Positions 17,443 through 26,163 of a DNA stretch of 64,000 bases are shown in pieces. Under the pieces are notes generated by a model, which had not been told where the DNA came from, searched no databases, and saw nothing but the letters and a program-made list of their open reading frames with translations. A program made the position numbers and the translations under genes. Source of the stretch: Bacteroidales bacterium (lineage in GTDB: Bacteria; Bacteroidota; Bacteroidia; Bacteroidales; JAADJA01); the NCBI GenBank assembly GCA_020052415.1, contig JAGVPB010000011.1, forward strand, positions 1 to 64,000, given 5' to 3'. Positions within the stretch are counted from its first letter, which is position 1. Each line of letters opens with the position of its first letter.

Positions 17443-18645
17443 CTAATTATCAGAGATCATACGGCTATTAGATGGCCGCTCAATAAACGACTTCAACAAA
17501 TTCCCGGGATTTTTAAATTTGTCGTTTAATATCATGGAAGCAATAATAAAGGGTTTGTAACCTGCTTCAATATAGGTTTGAATCCTGTATTTTTCAAAGA
17601 CTTCTTTTTGAACTTCTCCTGTTTTACACGAAACCCCAGTTATGTCTGCCGGTAAACAATGCATATACAAGGCAGATCCGTTTTTTGTAAGCTTCATTAA
17701 TTTATCTGTACACTCCCAGTTTGTGAATTTGGCATTGTAATTTAATCCTTCATTCTCAAGTTTTTTAAGGTCTTCGTCTTTATTCATTATTAACAGCTCT
17801 GTACGCTTTTTCATAATGTGCATGGGCGCCCAGCTCTTTGAATATACGATGTCCGCATTTCTGTAAGCCTCCTCCATTGATGCGGTGATGGTAAACAAAC
17901 CCCCGGACTGTTTTGTCTGTTTTTTAGCGAGATCCGTTACTTCAGGTAATAACTCAAATCCTTCAGGATATGCTAATTGTACATCCATACCAAACCTGGT
18001 CAAAAGGCCAATGATGCCCTGAGGTACCGAAAGGGGTTTTCCATAGCTCGGCGAATAAGCCCACGTCATTGCGATCCTTTTACCCTTCAGATTCTCAAGT
18101 GAACCAAAATAGTTTTTAATATGTAATAAGTCGGACAGGCTTTGAGTTGGATGATCAACATCGCACTGCAGGTTAATAATTCCCGGTCGCTGGGGTAAAA
18201 CTTTTTGCTTAAATCCATCGTCAAGAGCTTTACCAATTTCCTTCATATAATTATTACCGATTCCAAGGTATTTGTCATCCCTGATGCCTATAATTTCTGT
18301 CAGAAATGAGATCATATTTGCAGTCTCCCTGAGAGTTTCCCCGTGACTTACCTGGGATTTGGATTCATCAAAATCCTGAAGCTGTAATCCAAGAAGATTT
18401 ACTGCCGATGCATAGGAAAACCTTGTTCGTGTTGACTGATCCCTGAATATTGAAACTGCAAGCCCGGAATCGAAGCAGCGGCTTGAAATGTTATTGTCCC
18501 GAAGATATTTCAGCGCTTCTGCAACCAGCAGAATCTGTTTTATTTCATCATCATTTTTCTCCCATGTCAGTAAAAAATCCTTTTGATAAAGATTGCTCCT
18601 AAGTTGAGATATTTCCGTTAAAATTTTTTGAAAATCCGTATTCAT
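17443..18645 (-). CDS. ygeW: YgeW-type knotted carbamoyltransferase
   Basis: A 400-aa member of the aspartate/ornithine carbamoyltransferase superfamily. The carbamoyl-phosphate signature STRTR is at residues 71-75, DHPTQ at 164-168 and HCLP at 329-332. The length (~400 rather than ~310-330) and the segments around CDVDHPTQSLSDLL and MHCLPADITGVSC fit the YgeW subfamily better than ArgF. YgeW from E. coli has been reported to work in ureido-compound catabolism and its natural substrate is uncertain. The gene follows the YgeY-like hydrolase by 16 bp on the same strand, as expected for a ygeW/ygeY pair. ygeX (diaminopropionate ammonia-lyase) is absent here. N-acetylornithine carbamoyltransferase is the main alternative. 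Confidence 0.82.
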   Translation of the reverse strand: MNTDFQKILTEISQLRSNLYQKDFLLTWEKNDDEIKQILLVAEALKYLRDNNISSRCFDSGLAVSIFRDQSTRTRFSYASAVNLLGLQLQDFDESKSQVSHGETLRETANMISFLTEIIGIRDDKYLGIGNNYMKEIGKALDDGFKQKVLPQRPGIINLQCDVDHPTQSLSDLLHIKNYFGSLENLKGKRIAMTWAYSPSYGKPLSVPQGIIGLLTRFGMDVQLAYPEGFELLPEVTDLAKKQTKQSGGLFTITASMEEAYRNADIVYSKSWAPMHIMKKRTELLIMNKDEDLKKLENEGLNYNAKFTNWECTDKLMKLTKNGSALYMHCLPADITGVSCKTGEVQKEVFEKYRIQTYIEAGYKPFIIASMILNDKFKNPGNLLKSFIERPSNSRMISDN

Positions 18646-18661
18646 AAATTTGTTTGAAATA

Positions 18662-19855
18662 TTATTTGGTCATAGAATATGCATAACCAGCATAAAAGGC
18701 CGAGGCAATCACGAGATCATTAATTGGTACTTTTTCGTTTGGTGCATGAGCCATTACTTCATTTCCCGGTCCAAATCCAATTGCAGGAATTCCAAAATGT
18801 CCATTGATTGTAACTCCGTTTGTTGAAAAAGTCCATTTATCCACCTTAGGTTTATTGGAGTATAATCCTTCGAAAGCTTTAACACCATATACTACCGCAG
18901 GGTTGTTTTCATTGAGCTTCCAGGTTGGATAGTATTTTTTCATTCCATATATTAAGCCGGTAAATGCCTTTTCTTCATATACCGGAATCTCAATTGCACC
19001 ATCGAGCCCGGTAATAAGGGATTCTAATTCCTTAATTGCAGATTTTTCGTTTTCACCCCAGGTCAGTCGCCTGTCAATATGCAGTTGTGCAAAGTCAGCA
19101 ACGGCACACAGTGAAGGACTACCGGATTTAAATTCCGTTATGGTAATAGAACCTTTCCCAAGAAAATCATCCGACCTCAGCTTTTCGTTTAACTTTTCAA
19201 TTTCCAGAGCAACATGTGAAGCTGCATAAATTGCATTTTTGCCTCTTTCCGGTGCTGAGCCATGAGAAGATATTCCTCTGAAGGCTATCCGGATTTCCAT
19301 CCTGCCTCTGTGACCGCGGTAAATATTTAAATTGGTTGGCTCAGTAAGAATAACAGAGTCCGGCCTTATTTTATCCTCCTCTATAATATATTTCCAGCAC
19401 AGTCCGTCACAATCTTCTTCCATCACACTTCCGACAAAATAAATAGTCAAATCCCTGGCAATCCCAAGTTCTTTTAAAATACGGATAGCAGTTACCATGG
19501 AGGCAACTCCGCCTTTTTGGTCAACACTTCCTCTGCCGTGTACAAAACCATTTTCTATTTTACCTGAAAATGGTTCAAAATTCCAGTTATTGATATTGCC
19601 TGTATCCACGGTATCAATATGACCGTCAAAAGCCAGTATTGCTGGTCCCTTTCCCAATCTTCCAATCACATTGCCAAGACCATCAATAATAACATCGTCG
19701 GCACCGCATATTTCCATTTGCTTTTTTAACTCGATGGATAATGCCTCCTCTTTACAACTCAGTGATTGTATCCTGACTAATTTTGACAGGTTTTCAGCTG
19801 TGAATTCAGAATATTTTTCCGAAAGTGATTTAATTCTCCTGTAAATCTCCGCCAT
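18662..19855 (-). CDS. ygeY: YgeY-type M20 family metallohydrolase
   Basis: A 397-aa di-zinc amidohydrolase or peptidase of the M20/ArgE/DapE/CPG2 group. Metal-binding residues are in place: His79 and Asp81 in AFDGHIDTVD, Asp112 in GRGSVDQKGG, and the catalytic Glu146/Glu147 in VMEEDCDG. The dimerisation domain includes RGISSHGSAPERGKNAIYAA, and the last metal His sits in GNEVMAHAPNE. The extended GFVHGRGSVDQKGGVASM and MEEDCDGLCW segments fit the YgeY subgroup, which databases link to selenium metabolism by gene neighbourhood; nothing selenium-related is seen here. It is the first gene of a two-gene unit with the carbamoyltransferase. The substrate is unknown; a carbamoylated or acylated amino acid is a reasonable guess. 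Confidence 0.85.
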   Translation of the reverse strand: MAEIYRRIKSLSEKYSEFTAENLSKLVRIQSLSCKEEALSIELKKQMEICGADDVIIDGLGNVIGRLGKGPAILAFDGHIDTVDTGNINNWNFEPFSGKIENGFVHGRGSVDQKGGVASMVTAIRILKELGIARDLTIYFVGSVMEEDCDGLCWKYIIEEDKIRPDSVILTEPTNLNIYRGHRGRMEIRIAFRGISSHGSAPERGKNAIYAASHVALEIEKLNEKLRSDDFLGKGSITITEFKSGSPSLCAVADFAQLHIDRRLTWGENEKSAIKELESLITGLDGAIEIPVYEEKAFTGLIYGMKKYYPTWKLNENNPAVVYGVKAFEGLYSNKPKVDKWTFSTNGVTINGHFGIPAIGFGPGNEVMAHAPNEKVPINDLVIASAFYAGYAYSMTK

Positions 19856-20023
19856 ACATTATTATTATAAATACGAATTGAGTTTGATATTTTCATTTTA
19901 CTGGCGAAAATATAAAATTTGTAAAAAGAATTTTTTTTATTTGTTGTGATGGTGAATAATAAATTAATATATTTAGCAAAAAAAAAAACGCCGAAGCTCT
20001 TTGATTTAACATGTTGATTTTAA

Positions 20024-20638
20024 ATGTTTTTAAATGATACTTATTGGACAATAAAACAGATTTCGAAAGGTACTTACAGGGAAAAAGGAAGTAAATTTTT
20101 AGCAACAGCAATACCGGTTGACAGCGAATTTGAAGTAAATGAACGACTTAAAGCCATCAGGAAGGATTATCACGATGCGAATCATTGGTGCTATGCCTAC
20201 AGGCTTGGATACAATAAACTGGTTTACAGGCTAAACGATGATGGTGAACCTTCAGGGACCGCAGGTAAACCGATTTTCGGACAGATTTTATCAAAGGACC
20301 TTACAAATATTTTGGTAGTTGTAGTTCGTTATTTCGGTGGGACAAAATTAGGGGTAAGCGGGTTAATCAATGCATATAAAACAGCAACAAAAGACGCAAT
20401 TGAGCGTGCTGATTTAATTGTGAAGACGATCAATGATGTCTTTACCGTCGGATTTGAATATGCAAGCATGAATGAAGTTATGAGAATAATGAAAGAAGAG
20501 GAGGTGGTTCAACTTTCACACAATTTTGACAGCAACTGTTCAATAAAATTTTTTATCAGAAAAAGCAGGTCTGAACTTATAGTCTCGAAATTGAAAAATA
20601 TTAATAAGCTAACTATAAACTATATAGACACGGTTTAA
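20024..20638 (+). CDS. IMPACT/YigZ family protein
   Basis: A 204-aa cytoplasmic protein. The N-terminal UPF0029/IMPACT domain is clear: KGSKFLATAIPV, the HDANHWCYAYRLG signature, NDDGEPSGTAGKPI and VVVVRYFGGTKLGVSGLI. The C-terminal ~70 residues fit the second, EF-G domain V-like part (DUF1949) of bacterial YigZ. Function is poorly known; eukaryotic IMPACT regulates GCN2, and bacterial members may bind nucleic acid. It lies 208 bp upstream of dnaA on the same strand. Confidence 0.93.
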   Translation: MFLNDTYWTIKQISKGTYREKGSKFLATAIPVDSEFEVNERLKAIRKDYHDANHWCYAYRLGYNKLVYRLNDDGEPSGTAGKPIFGQILSKDLTNILVVVVRYFGGTKLGVSGLINAYKTATKDAIERADLIVKTINDVFTVGFEYASMNEVMRIMKEEEVVQLSHNFDSNCSIKFFIRKSRSELIVSKLKNINKLTINYIDTV

Positions 20639-20735
20639 CAGGTATATTGACTATAAGGCGGTAAATTTGATACAGAATAATTTTTTAATAATCAAGGGGA
20701 GAAGTACTTTTTTTTTAACTTTTTTTAGTTCATTT

Positions 20736-20744
20736 TTGTTCACA
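20736..20744 (+). promoter_or_regulatory. Single DnaA-box-like sequence upstream of dnaA
   Basis: TTGTTCACA matches 7 of 9 bases of TTATCCACA, in the AT-rich gap before dnaA. I found no cluster of boxes, so it may be a regulatory site or chance; it does not by itself define an origin. Confidence 0.25.
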
Positions 20745-20846
20745 GTTTCCACGTATGCAAAGGTATTCCGGATATAAAAAGCGTTTGATTCTCAGAAGTT
20801 TATGTAAAAATATAATTATAAATTGCTTAAATACAATTAATTGCGA

Positions 20847-22283
20847 ATGAAGAAAAATTGTAAAGCAGTTTGGGAGAATTGTCTTAATGTTATAAAGGAT
20901 AATATCAGCGGCCAGAGTTTTAAAACCTGGTTTGAGCCAATCAAAGCTATTAAACTAAATGACAATGTATTGACCATTCAAGTCCCAAGTCAGTTTTTTT
21001 ATGAATGGTTAGAGGAGCATTACATTACACTACTTAAAAAAACCATTAAAAAGGAATTAGGTTCCGATGGTCGGCTTGAGTATAGTGTAATTATGGAGAA
21101 TTCATTTAACAATACACCACCCTTTACAGTGAATTTTCCGACTACCAATAGAAATGCAACCTCAAATCCATTGGTGAATATGCCCATAGACCTTAACAAA
21201 GGTTCATCCAAGGATATTCCAAATCCTTTTATCATCCCTGGTCTGAAAAAAATAAAGATCAACTCTCAACTGAACGAAAATTATTCGTTCGAAAATTTTG
21301 TCGAAGGAGACTGTAACCGCCTTGCAAGGTCAGCCGGTTTTGCTGTTGCAAGTAATCCGGGTAAAACTGCCTTTAATCCTTTGCTGATATACTCCAATGT
21401 CGGATTGGGTAAAACACATCTTGCCCATGCCATTGGATTGGAGGTCAAAACCAACTTTGCTGAAAAGACTGTCCTTTATGTCACTTCAGAACAATTTACC
21501 AACCAGTACATTGATGCTGTTAAAAATAACAGTCAGAACGATTTTGTCCATTTTTATCAGATGATTGATGTACTGATCATTGATGATGTTCAGTTCCTGA
21601 TCAAAAAAGAAAAAACGCAGGAAGTATATTTCCATATTTTCAATCACCTGCATCAGAACAATAAGCAACTGATCATCACTTCGGATAAACCGCCGGTAGA
21701 AATGGAAGGGATGAATACCAGGCTTTTGTCGAGGTTTAAATGGGGGCTTTCAGCCGATCTTCAGGTGCCTGACCTTGAAACCAGGATCGCCATCATCGGG
21801 AAAAAATTGTATAAAGACGGGTTGGAGATGCCGGAGGATGTGATCGAATACCTGGCATACAGCATCACCACAAACATCAGGGAGCTTGAGGGAGCGCTTA
21901 TTTCAATTCTTGCACAGTCTTCGCTGAATAAAAAAGCGATCACCCTTGAACTGGCAAAGAAGATGATTGATAAATTCGTCAAAAACACGTCGAGAGAAAT
22001 ATCAATAGATTATATTCAGAAAATCGTATGCGATTATTTTGGGTTGCCACTTGAGTCAATTAGTTCAAAAACAAGAAAAAGAGAAATTGTACAAGCACGG
22101 CAACTTGCCATGTATTTTTCCAAGAAACTTACTAAAGCATCTCTGGCAACCATAGGACAGCATTGCGGAAATAAGGACCATGCAACGGTTCTCCATGCGT
22201 GCAGGACAGTTAATAATTTGATGGATACAGACAAGCAGTTCAGGAATTACGTAGAGGAATTGGATAAAAAAATATCCCTGTAA
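20847..22283 (+). CDS. dnaA: Chromosomal replication initiator DnaA
   Basis: A 478-aa AAA+ ATPase that opens the replication origin. I choose the ATG at 20847 over a TTG six bases upstream, so the protein begins MKKNCKAVWEN. Domain I (~1-85, SFKTWFEPI) is followed by a linker. The ATPase has NPLLIYSNVGLGKTHLAHAIG (Walker A near residue 195), DVLIIDDVQFL (Walker B), RLLSRFKWGL (arginine finger box) and sensor II NIRELEGAL. Domain IV has the DnaA-box-binding signature GNKDHATVLHACRTV. In the Walker A region the usual GxxGxGKT reads SNVGLGKTH, normal for DnaA. No dnaN or recF follows; that separation is usual in Bacteroidota. Confidence 0.97.
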   Translation: MKKNCKAVWENCLNVIKDNISGQSFKTWFEPIKAIKLNDNVLTIQVPSQFFYEWLEEHYITLLKKTIKKELGSDGRLEYSVIMENSFNNTPPFTVNFPTTNRNATSNPLVNMPIDLNKGSSKDIPNPFIIPGLKKIKINSQLNENYSFENFVEGDCNRLARSAGFAVASNPGKTAFNPLLIYSNVGLGKTHLAHAIGLEVKTNFAEKTVLYVTSEQFTNQYIDAVKNNSQNDFVHFYQMIDVLIIDDVQFLIKKEKTQEVYFHIFNHLHQNNKQLIITSDKPPVEMEGMNTRLLSRFKWGLSADLQVPDLETRIAIIGKKLYKDGLEMPEDVIEYLAYSITTNIRELEGALISILAQSSLNKKAITLELAKKMIDKFVKNTSREISIDYIQKIVCDYFGLPLESISSKTRKREIVQARQLAMYFSKKLTKASLATIGQHCGNKDHATVLHACRTVNNLMDTDKQFRNYVEELDKKISL

Positions 22284-22366
22284 GAGATAAAGCAATTCAA
22301 GGAAATTCTTTTCAGGTTAATTCGTGAATGCTGCGAAATAAATGATTGAATAATAAAATAAATACT

Positions 22367-22831
22367 ATGCCTGAAAATAACATTTTATTTCTATGCTATG
22401 CCAATATGTGCCTTTCACCTTTGGCTGAAGGTTTGTTAAATCGCATTTTAAATGAAAGAAATCTTCAGGCAAATGTGGATTCGGCCGGTTTTGAAGCCTA
22501 TCATATTAACGAATCTCCCGATAAAAGTGCGATTAGTAAAGGTCTTGAGCACGGAATTGACATTTCTGCAAAAAAAGTCAGATTGTTCAACAGGACCGAT
22601 TTTAAAAAATTTGACAGGATTTTTGTCATGGATGATCATGCTTTCAGAAATGCCATGGATTTTGCAAAAACCGATAACGAAAGAAATAAAATTGAGTATT
22701 TAATGAATGTGATCCATCCGGGATTGAATGAATCTGTCCCTGATCCCTTCTATAGCAGGCTGGAAGCCGGAAATAAAACATTTCAGATACTCGAAGAAGC
22801 ATGTGAAAGAATTGCGGATTCCATCATTTGA
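22367..22831 (+). CDS. Low-molecular-weight phosphotyrosine phosphatase-like protein lacking the catalytic Arg
   Basis: A 154-aa cytoplasmic protein of the LMW-PTP fold. Its first strand and P-loop read ILFLCYANMCLSPLAEGLL. The nucleophile Cys10 and Ser17 are kept, but the Arg of the CX5R(S/T) signature is Leu16 (codon CTT at 22412-22414; CGT would be Arg, one base different). The general acid Asp126 is present in VPDPFY. I place the start at ATG 22367, which puts the P-loop strand at the N-terminus; a TTG at 22346 is possible. It lies 83 bp after dnaA, before the dehydratase and the RsmI-like methylase. Without the Arg, phosphate binding should be much weaker, so it may be a pseudo-phosphatase, a ligand-binding protein, or the change may be a recent mutation or sequencing error. 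Confidence 0.85.
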   Translation: MPENNILFLCYANMCLSPLAEGLLNRILNERNLQANVDSAGFEAYHINESPDKSAISKGLEHGIDISAKKVRLFNRTDFKKFDRIFVMDDHAFRNAMDFAKTDNERNKIEYLMNVIHPGLNESVPDPFYSRLEAGNKTFQILEEACERIADSII

Positions 22832-22866
22832 TATACATTTCATCAAAATAATCCCGATCTTCAAAA

Positions 22867-23820
22867 TTGAAAAATCCACCCGATCTCAACACGATAATTC
22901 AGGCTGCCAATAGAATTAAATCGTTTGTTCATCGTACTCCTGTTCTCTCCTCCGAGAAAATAAATGAAATCGCCGGGGCAAATTTAGTTTTCAAATGTGA
23001 GAATTTCCAGAAAGCAGGAGCATTTAAATCGAGAGGGGCTGTAAACGCTGTATTTTCTTTACCAGAAAGAGAAATCGTTAAAGGTGTTTGCACTCATTCA
23101 TCGGGTAATCATGCGGCGGCACTTTCAAGGGCGGCAAAACTAAGAAATGCAGGGGCCTATATCGTCATGCCCGAAAATTCTTCAAAAGTGAAGATTGCGG
23201 CTGTGAAAAACTATGGCGGGATTATAACTTTTTGTGAACCCACACTGGCATCCAGAGAATCAACTTTGGAAAAAATAAAGACGCAAACCTGTGCTATTGA
23301 GATTCATCCTTATAATAATTACAATATTATTGCAGGACAGGCAACTGCAACTCTTGAGTTGATTGAAGATGCGGGACCTCTGGATATGATCATAGCTCCG
23401 GTCGGTGGGGGTGGATTGCTAAGTGGCACTTCGCTTGCCACGTATTATCTTTCACCCGGAACCCGGGTTGTTGCGGCAGAGCCTTCAGGAGCTGATGATG
23501 CATATCGCTCATATTATTGCAAGCAGTTGTTCCCATCAACAAATCCCAAAACTATTGCTGACGGATTACTTACCTCTCTCGGAAGTCTTACATATCCCAT
23601 CATTCTTGATCATGTACATAGAATTATTACTGTAAGCGAAGAAGGAATTATAAGTGCAATGCGTCTGATCTGGGAAAGAATGAAAATCATTATTGAACCT
23701 TCCTCGGCAGTTCCTTTCGCTGCCATACTTGAAAATAAAGCGGACTTCTCAGGAAAAAAGATAGGGATAATTCTCTCAGGTGGCAACATAGACCTTGATA
23801 AGATCCCATGGATCAAGTAA
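22867..23820 (+). CDS. PLP-dependent serine/threonine dehydratase or serine racemase
   Basis: A 317-aa fold-type II PLP enzyme. The Schiff-base Lys54 is in GAFKSRGAVN, the substrate loop SSGNHAAA is at residues 78-85, and the phosphate-binding GGGG is at 180-183 (PVGGGGLLSG). The C-terminus has IILSGGNIDLDKI. The length matches the short forms (serine racemase, catabolic threonine ammonia-lyase) without a regulatory ACT domain. Racemase and dehydratase activity cannot be separated by sequence alone. No ATG is available; the start is a TTG at 22867, 35 bp after the phosphatase-like gene. It is probably in the dnaA-downstream transcription unit. Confidence 0.9.
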   Translation: MKNPPDLNTIIQAANRIKSFVHRTPVLSSEKINEIAGANLVFKCENFQKAGAFKSRGAVNAVFSLPEREIVKGVCTHSSGNHAAALSRAAKLRNAGAYIVMPENSSKVKIAAVKNYGGIITFCEPTLASRESTLEKIKTQTCAIEIHPYNNYNIIAGQATATLELIEDAGPLDMIIAPVGGGGLLSGTSLATYYLSPGTRVVAAEPSGADDAYRSYYCKQLFPSTNPKTIADGLLTSLGSLTYPIILDHVHRIITVSEEGIISAMRLIWERMKIIIEPSSAVPFAAILENKADFSGKKIGIILSGGNIDLDKIPWIK

Positions 23821-23848
23821 CAGATAACCATCAACAAACCATTCAGCC

Positions 23849-24556
23849 ATGAATTACGGGAAAATTTTTTTAATTCCTACTTTTCTTTCTCCGTCAGCAT
23901 CATCTCAGCATTTGCCTGATTACAGCATTAATAAAATTCTGGAACTTGAAGAATTTATCGTTGAGGAATTAAAGACAGCAAGAAGGTTTCTAAAAAAGGT
24001 TGGATATAAAAGAGAATTTGATGAGGTTATTTTTCATGAACTTAATGAACATACGGATCCCGCAAACTTAAAGGAGTTTATCAAAGGAGCCTTGCTTGGC
24101 AGGGAATTAGGTTTAATTTCTGAAGCAGGTGTTCCTTGTATTGCCGACCCCGGCTCCGACCTTGTAATGCTGGCGCATCAATCCGGGATCAGGGTTATCC
24201 CGCTGGCAGGCCCGGGCTCAATTTATCTCGGGCTAATGGCATCGGGCTTGAACGGGCAGAAATTTACATTTCACGGCTACCTCCCTGTAGATAAAAAATT
24301 AAGAAAACAGTCGTTGATAGAAATTGAAAAGAAGATCAGAGCCCGTCACTATACCCAGATTTTTATCGAAACTCCTTACAGGAATTTACAACTTTACGAA
24401 GCAATCCTGAATACCTGTTCTCCGGAATTAATGTTATGCATAGCCTGTGATATTACTTCGGAGAACGAATTCATTAAAACAATGTCTCTGGCTGATTGGA
24501 AAAAGGAAGCACCGGATATACATAAAAGGCCTGTTGTCTTTCTTATGAATATATAA
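23849..24556 (+). CDS. RsmI-like SAM-dependent methyltransferase (tetrapyrrole methylase fold)
   Basis: A 235-aa cytoplasmic methyltransferase. The fold is recognised by YGKIFLIPTFLSP at the N-terminus, GLISEAGVPCIADPGSDLV (the RsmI GTPGISDPG-like loop) near residue 95, VIPLAGPGSIYLGLMASG, FTFHGYLP and FIETPYRN. RsmI methylates C1402 of 16S rRNA on the ribose; this shorter Bacteroidota paralogue (RsmI is usually 270-290 aa) is often found near dnaA and its target is unproven. It lies 28 bp after the dehydratase, probably in the same operon. Confidence 0.88.
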   Translation: MNYGKIFLIPTFLSPSASSQHLPDYSINKILELEEFIVEELKTARRFLKKVGYKREFDEVIFHELNEHTDPANLKEFIKGALLGRELGLISEAGVPCIADPGSDLVMLAHQSGIRVIPLAGPGSIYLGLMASGLNGQKFTFHGYLPVDKKLRKQSLIEIEKKIRARHYTQIFIETPYRNLQLYEAILNTCSPELMLCIACDITSENEFIKTMSLADWKKEAPDIHKRPVVFLMNI

Positions 24557-24623
24557 TTATAGAAGCCAACGGTGCCTGTATGATATTTCATGAAGAAACA
24601 AACAAAGCATTCACCTCATCATA

Positions 24624-25511
24624 TCAGGGAATAATAAGTTTCCTTCCGACCTGAAGAATGGTGGTTTTGGAAATATTATTCAATTGGCAAAGCATATCAA
24701 TTGAAGTGTTATATAGTTTTGCAATTTTAGATAGAGTATCTCCTTTAATTATTGTATGAAAATCACTGCCATCACCCTCCACCAAGTGTTTTCCGGTATT
24801 GCCGGTTTTTATTCCGAAAAGCTGGTTGCAAATCTTTAATGAATCAGAAGTAAGGCATTTTTGTTCACAATTTACAATTGTTAGTGGATCAAATGTGCGA
24901 TCCCTGAATCGTGTTTCGAAATGCAAATGCGGGCCGGTTGCTCTTCCGGTCGCTCCTACAAGACCAACTATTTCTCCAGCTTTCACGTCATCATCCATAC
25001 ATGCCAAAATTTTGGAAAGATGAGAATAATAGGTTTCCAGTCCGTTATAATGCCGGATGATCACAAGGTTTCCATAACCGTTTCCGATATTGGCTGCAAA
25101 TCTGACACGCCCATCGAATGCAGCTCTGATAGAATCGCCCGGATTTGCCTTCAGGTCAAGTCCGGTATGATAACTGCTGAATCCGCGAAGCATTTTAAAT
25201 GTATCTAAAGGGAAAATAAAATTGCTGTTGTTTTCATTAAGGTTTACAACCAATTCCCCTATCGGTTTATTCCTGTCCGATGGGTAAGAATGAATTTCCT
25301 TCGTAACCCAGTTTTTTGAAAATAACGTATCGTAAGCAAGCGATTTCTGGTATTCGTTGAGAAATGCCCATTTTTTACCGGAAAGTAATACCACAGATCT
25401 TCCATCCAGTTCAATTGTATCAATAATTTTATTTGGCATGGTTTGACCGGATAATGATTTAATTCCGGAAAACAAAAGGAGAAACAAACAAAATCGAACG
25501 GCCATCAGCAT
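24624..25511 (-). CDS. M23 family metallopeptidase with C-terminal LysM domain
   Basis: A 295-aa exported peptidoglycan hydrolase. A signal peptide covers residues 1-22 (ends SLSGQ). The M23 (lysostaphin-like) zinc site is complete: His115 and Asp119 in SSYHTGLDLK, and His195/His197 in GPHLHFE; YYSHLSK supplies the other active-site His. Residues ~250-295 form a LysM domain (HTIIKGDTLSKIAKLY, ILQVGRKLIIP) that binds glycan strands. LysM after rather than before M23 is common in Bacteroidota. M23 endopeptidases cut peptide cross-links during wall growth or cell separation. The gene faces the dnaA-side operon and is followed downstream by a tRNA on the same strand further upstream in the window. 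Confidence 0.93.
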   Translation of the reverse strand: MLMAVRFCLFLLLFSGIKSLSGQTMPNKIIDTIELDGRSVVLLSGKKWAFLNEYQKSLAYDTLFSKNWVTKEIHSYPSDRNKPIGELVVNLNENNSNFIFPLDTFKMLRGFSSYHTGLDLKANPGDSIRAAFDGRVRFAANIGNGYGNLVIIRHYNGLETYYSHLSKILACMDDDVKAGEIVGLVGATGRATGPHLHFETRFRDRTFDPLTIVNCEQKCLTSDSLKICNQLFGIKTGNTGKHLVEGDGSDFHTIIKGDTLSKIAKLYNTSIDMLCQLNNISKTTILQVGRKLIIP

Positions 25512-25644
25512 CAGCTTTATTTTATTTTTAAAATAACCCGACGTAAATGTTTAGCAGGTATTTAATAGACAAGGAACGAGTCCGGGCAAATATTATTCTT
25601 TATACCGGAATAAAATACCTTATATTGAAGAACTCATTTATTCG

Positions 25645-25729
25645 CGGAGAGAGAGGGATTCGAACCCCCGGAGGTGTTACCCTCAACGGTTTTCAAGACC
25701 GCCGCAATCGACCACTCTGCCATCTCTCC
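25645..25729 (-). tRNA. tRNA-Ser(UGA)
   Basis: An 85-nt class II tRNA on the minus strand. The acceptor stem pairs GGAGAGA with TCTCTCC, discriminator G. The anticodon loop reads CTTGAAA (anticodon TGA, reading UCA), flanked by a CGGT/ACCG stem. There is a long variable arm (GTTGAGGGTAACACCTC), and the T-loop is TTCGAAT closed by GGGGG/CCCTC. CCA is not encoded. Confidence 0.97.
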
Positions 25730-26102
25730 GGGGCAAAAATACAATTATTTTCTTTTTAGCAAGGAAAAATTACCAATGCTATACGTTATCTTTGAAAACA
25801 CAATCAAATTTGGAGTTTGATCCGAAGAAGATTTAAATATACTGGATTTTTAATTGACGAAATTATGATTGATACGAGCGAATGGCCTGATAGAATTTAT
25901 TTTGTGGTTTTAAACCAAAGTACATCTGTCAAAGTCATTTTAATGCATTAATTCAGTAAGATAGAACAGGTTTCATTATAAGTTCATCACGAAAATTTAA
26001 TCTTCAAAGAGTTGTATTTGTTTTCGGGAAAATGCTTTATTAAAAAAAACTGTAACGATGTCAACAGGACTAATGCAACTTTTCTGTATTATTTATAATC
26101 TT
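25730..26102. other. Intergenic stretch without a visible gene
   Basis: About 370 bp between the tRNA and the promoter of the next operon. It is AT-rich, with stop codons in all frames and no obvious hairpin, repeat or RNA gene. It may hold the tRNA promoter. Confidence 0.5.
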
Positions 26103-26135
26103 TTGGTAGGCAAACAATCCAATTTAATACTTTTG
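26103..26135 (+). promoter_or_regulatory. Bacteroidota promoter (TTG-N22-TACTTTTG)
   Basis: A TTG at 26103-26105 and TACTTTTG at 26128-26135 are 22 bp apart, within the 17-23 bp reported for Bacteroidota. The -7 box ends 28 bp before the ATG of the membrane-fusion gene and probably drives the MFP-VTC-DUF4956 cluster. Confidence 0.6.
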
Positions 26136-26163
26136 CGAACACATAGTGGAATTATCAAAATAG

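Noticed and set aside
17443-18645. Ordinary ornithine carbamoyltransferase ArgF
   Set aside because: Length of 400 aa and pairing with a YgeY-type hydrolase fit YgeW better; no arginine genes nearby. N-acetylornithine carbamoyltransferase remains possible.
20639-20846. Replication origin upstream of dnaA
   Set aside because: Only one 7/9 DnaA-box-like site and no cluster or clear unwinding element beyond general AT-richness.
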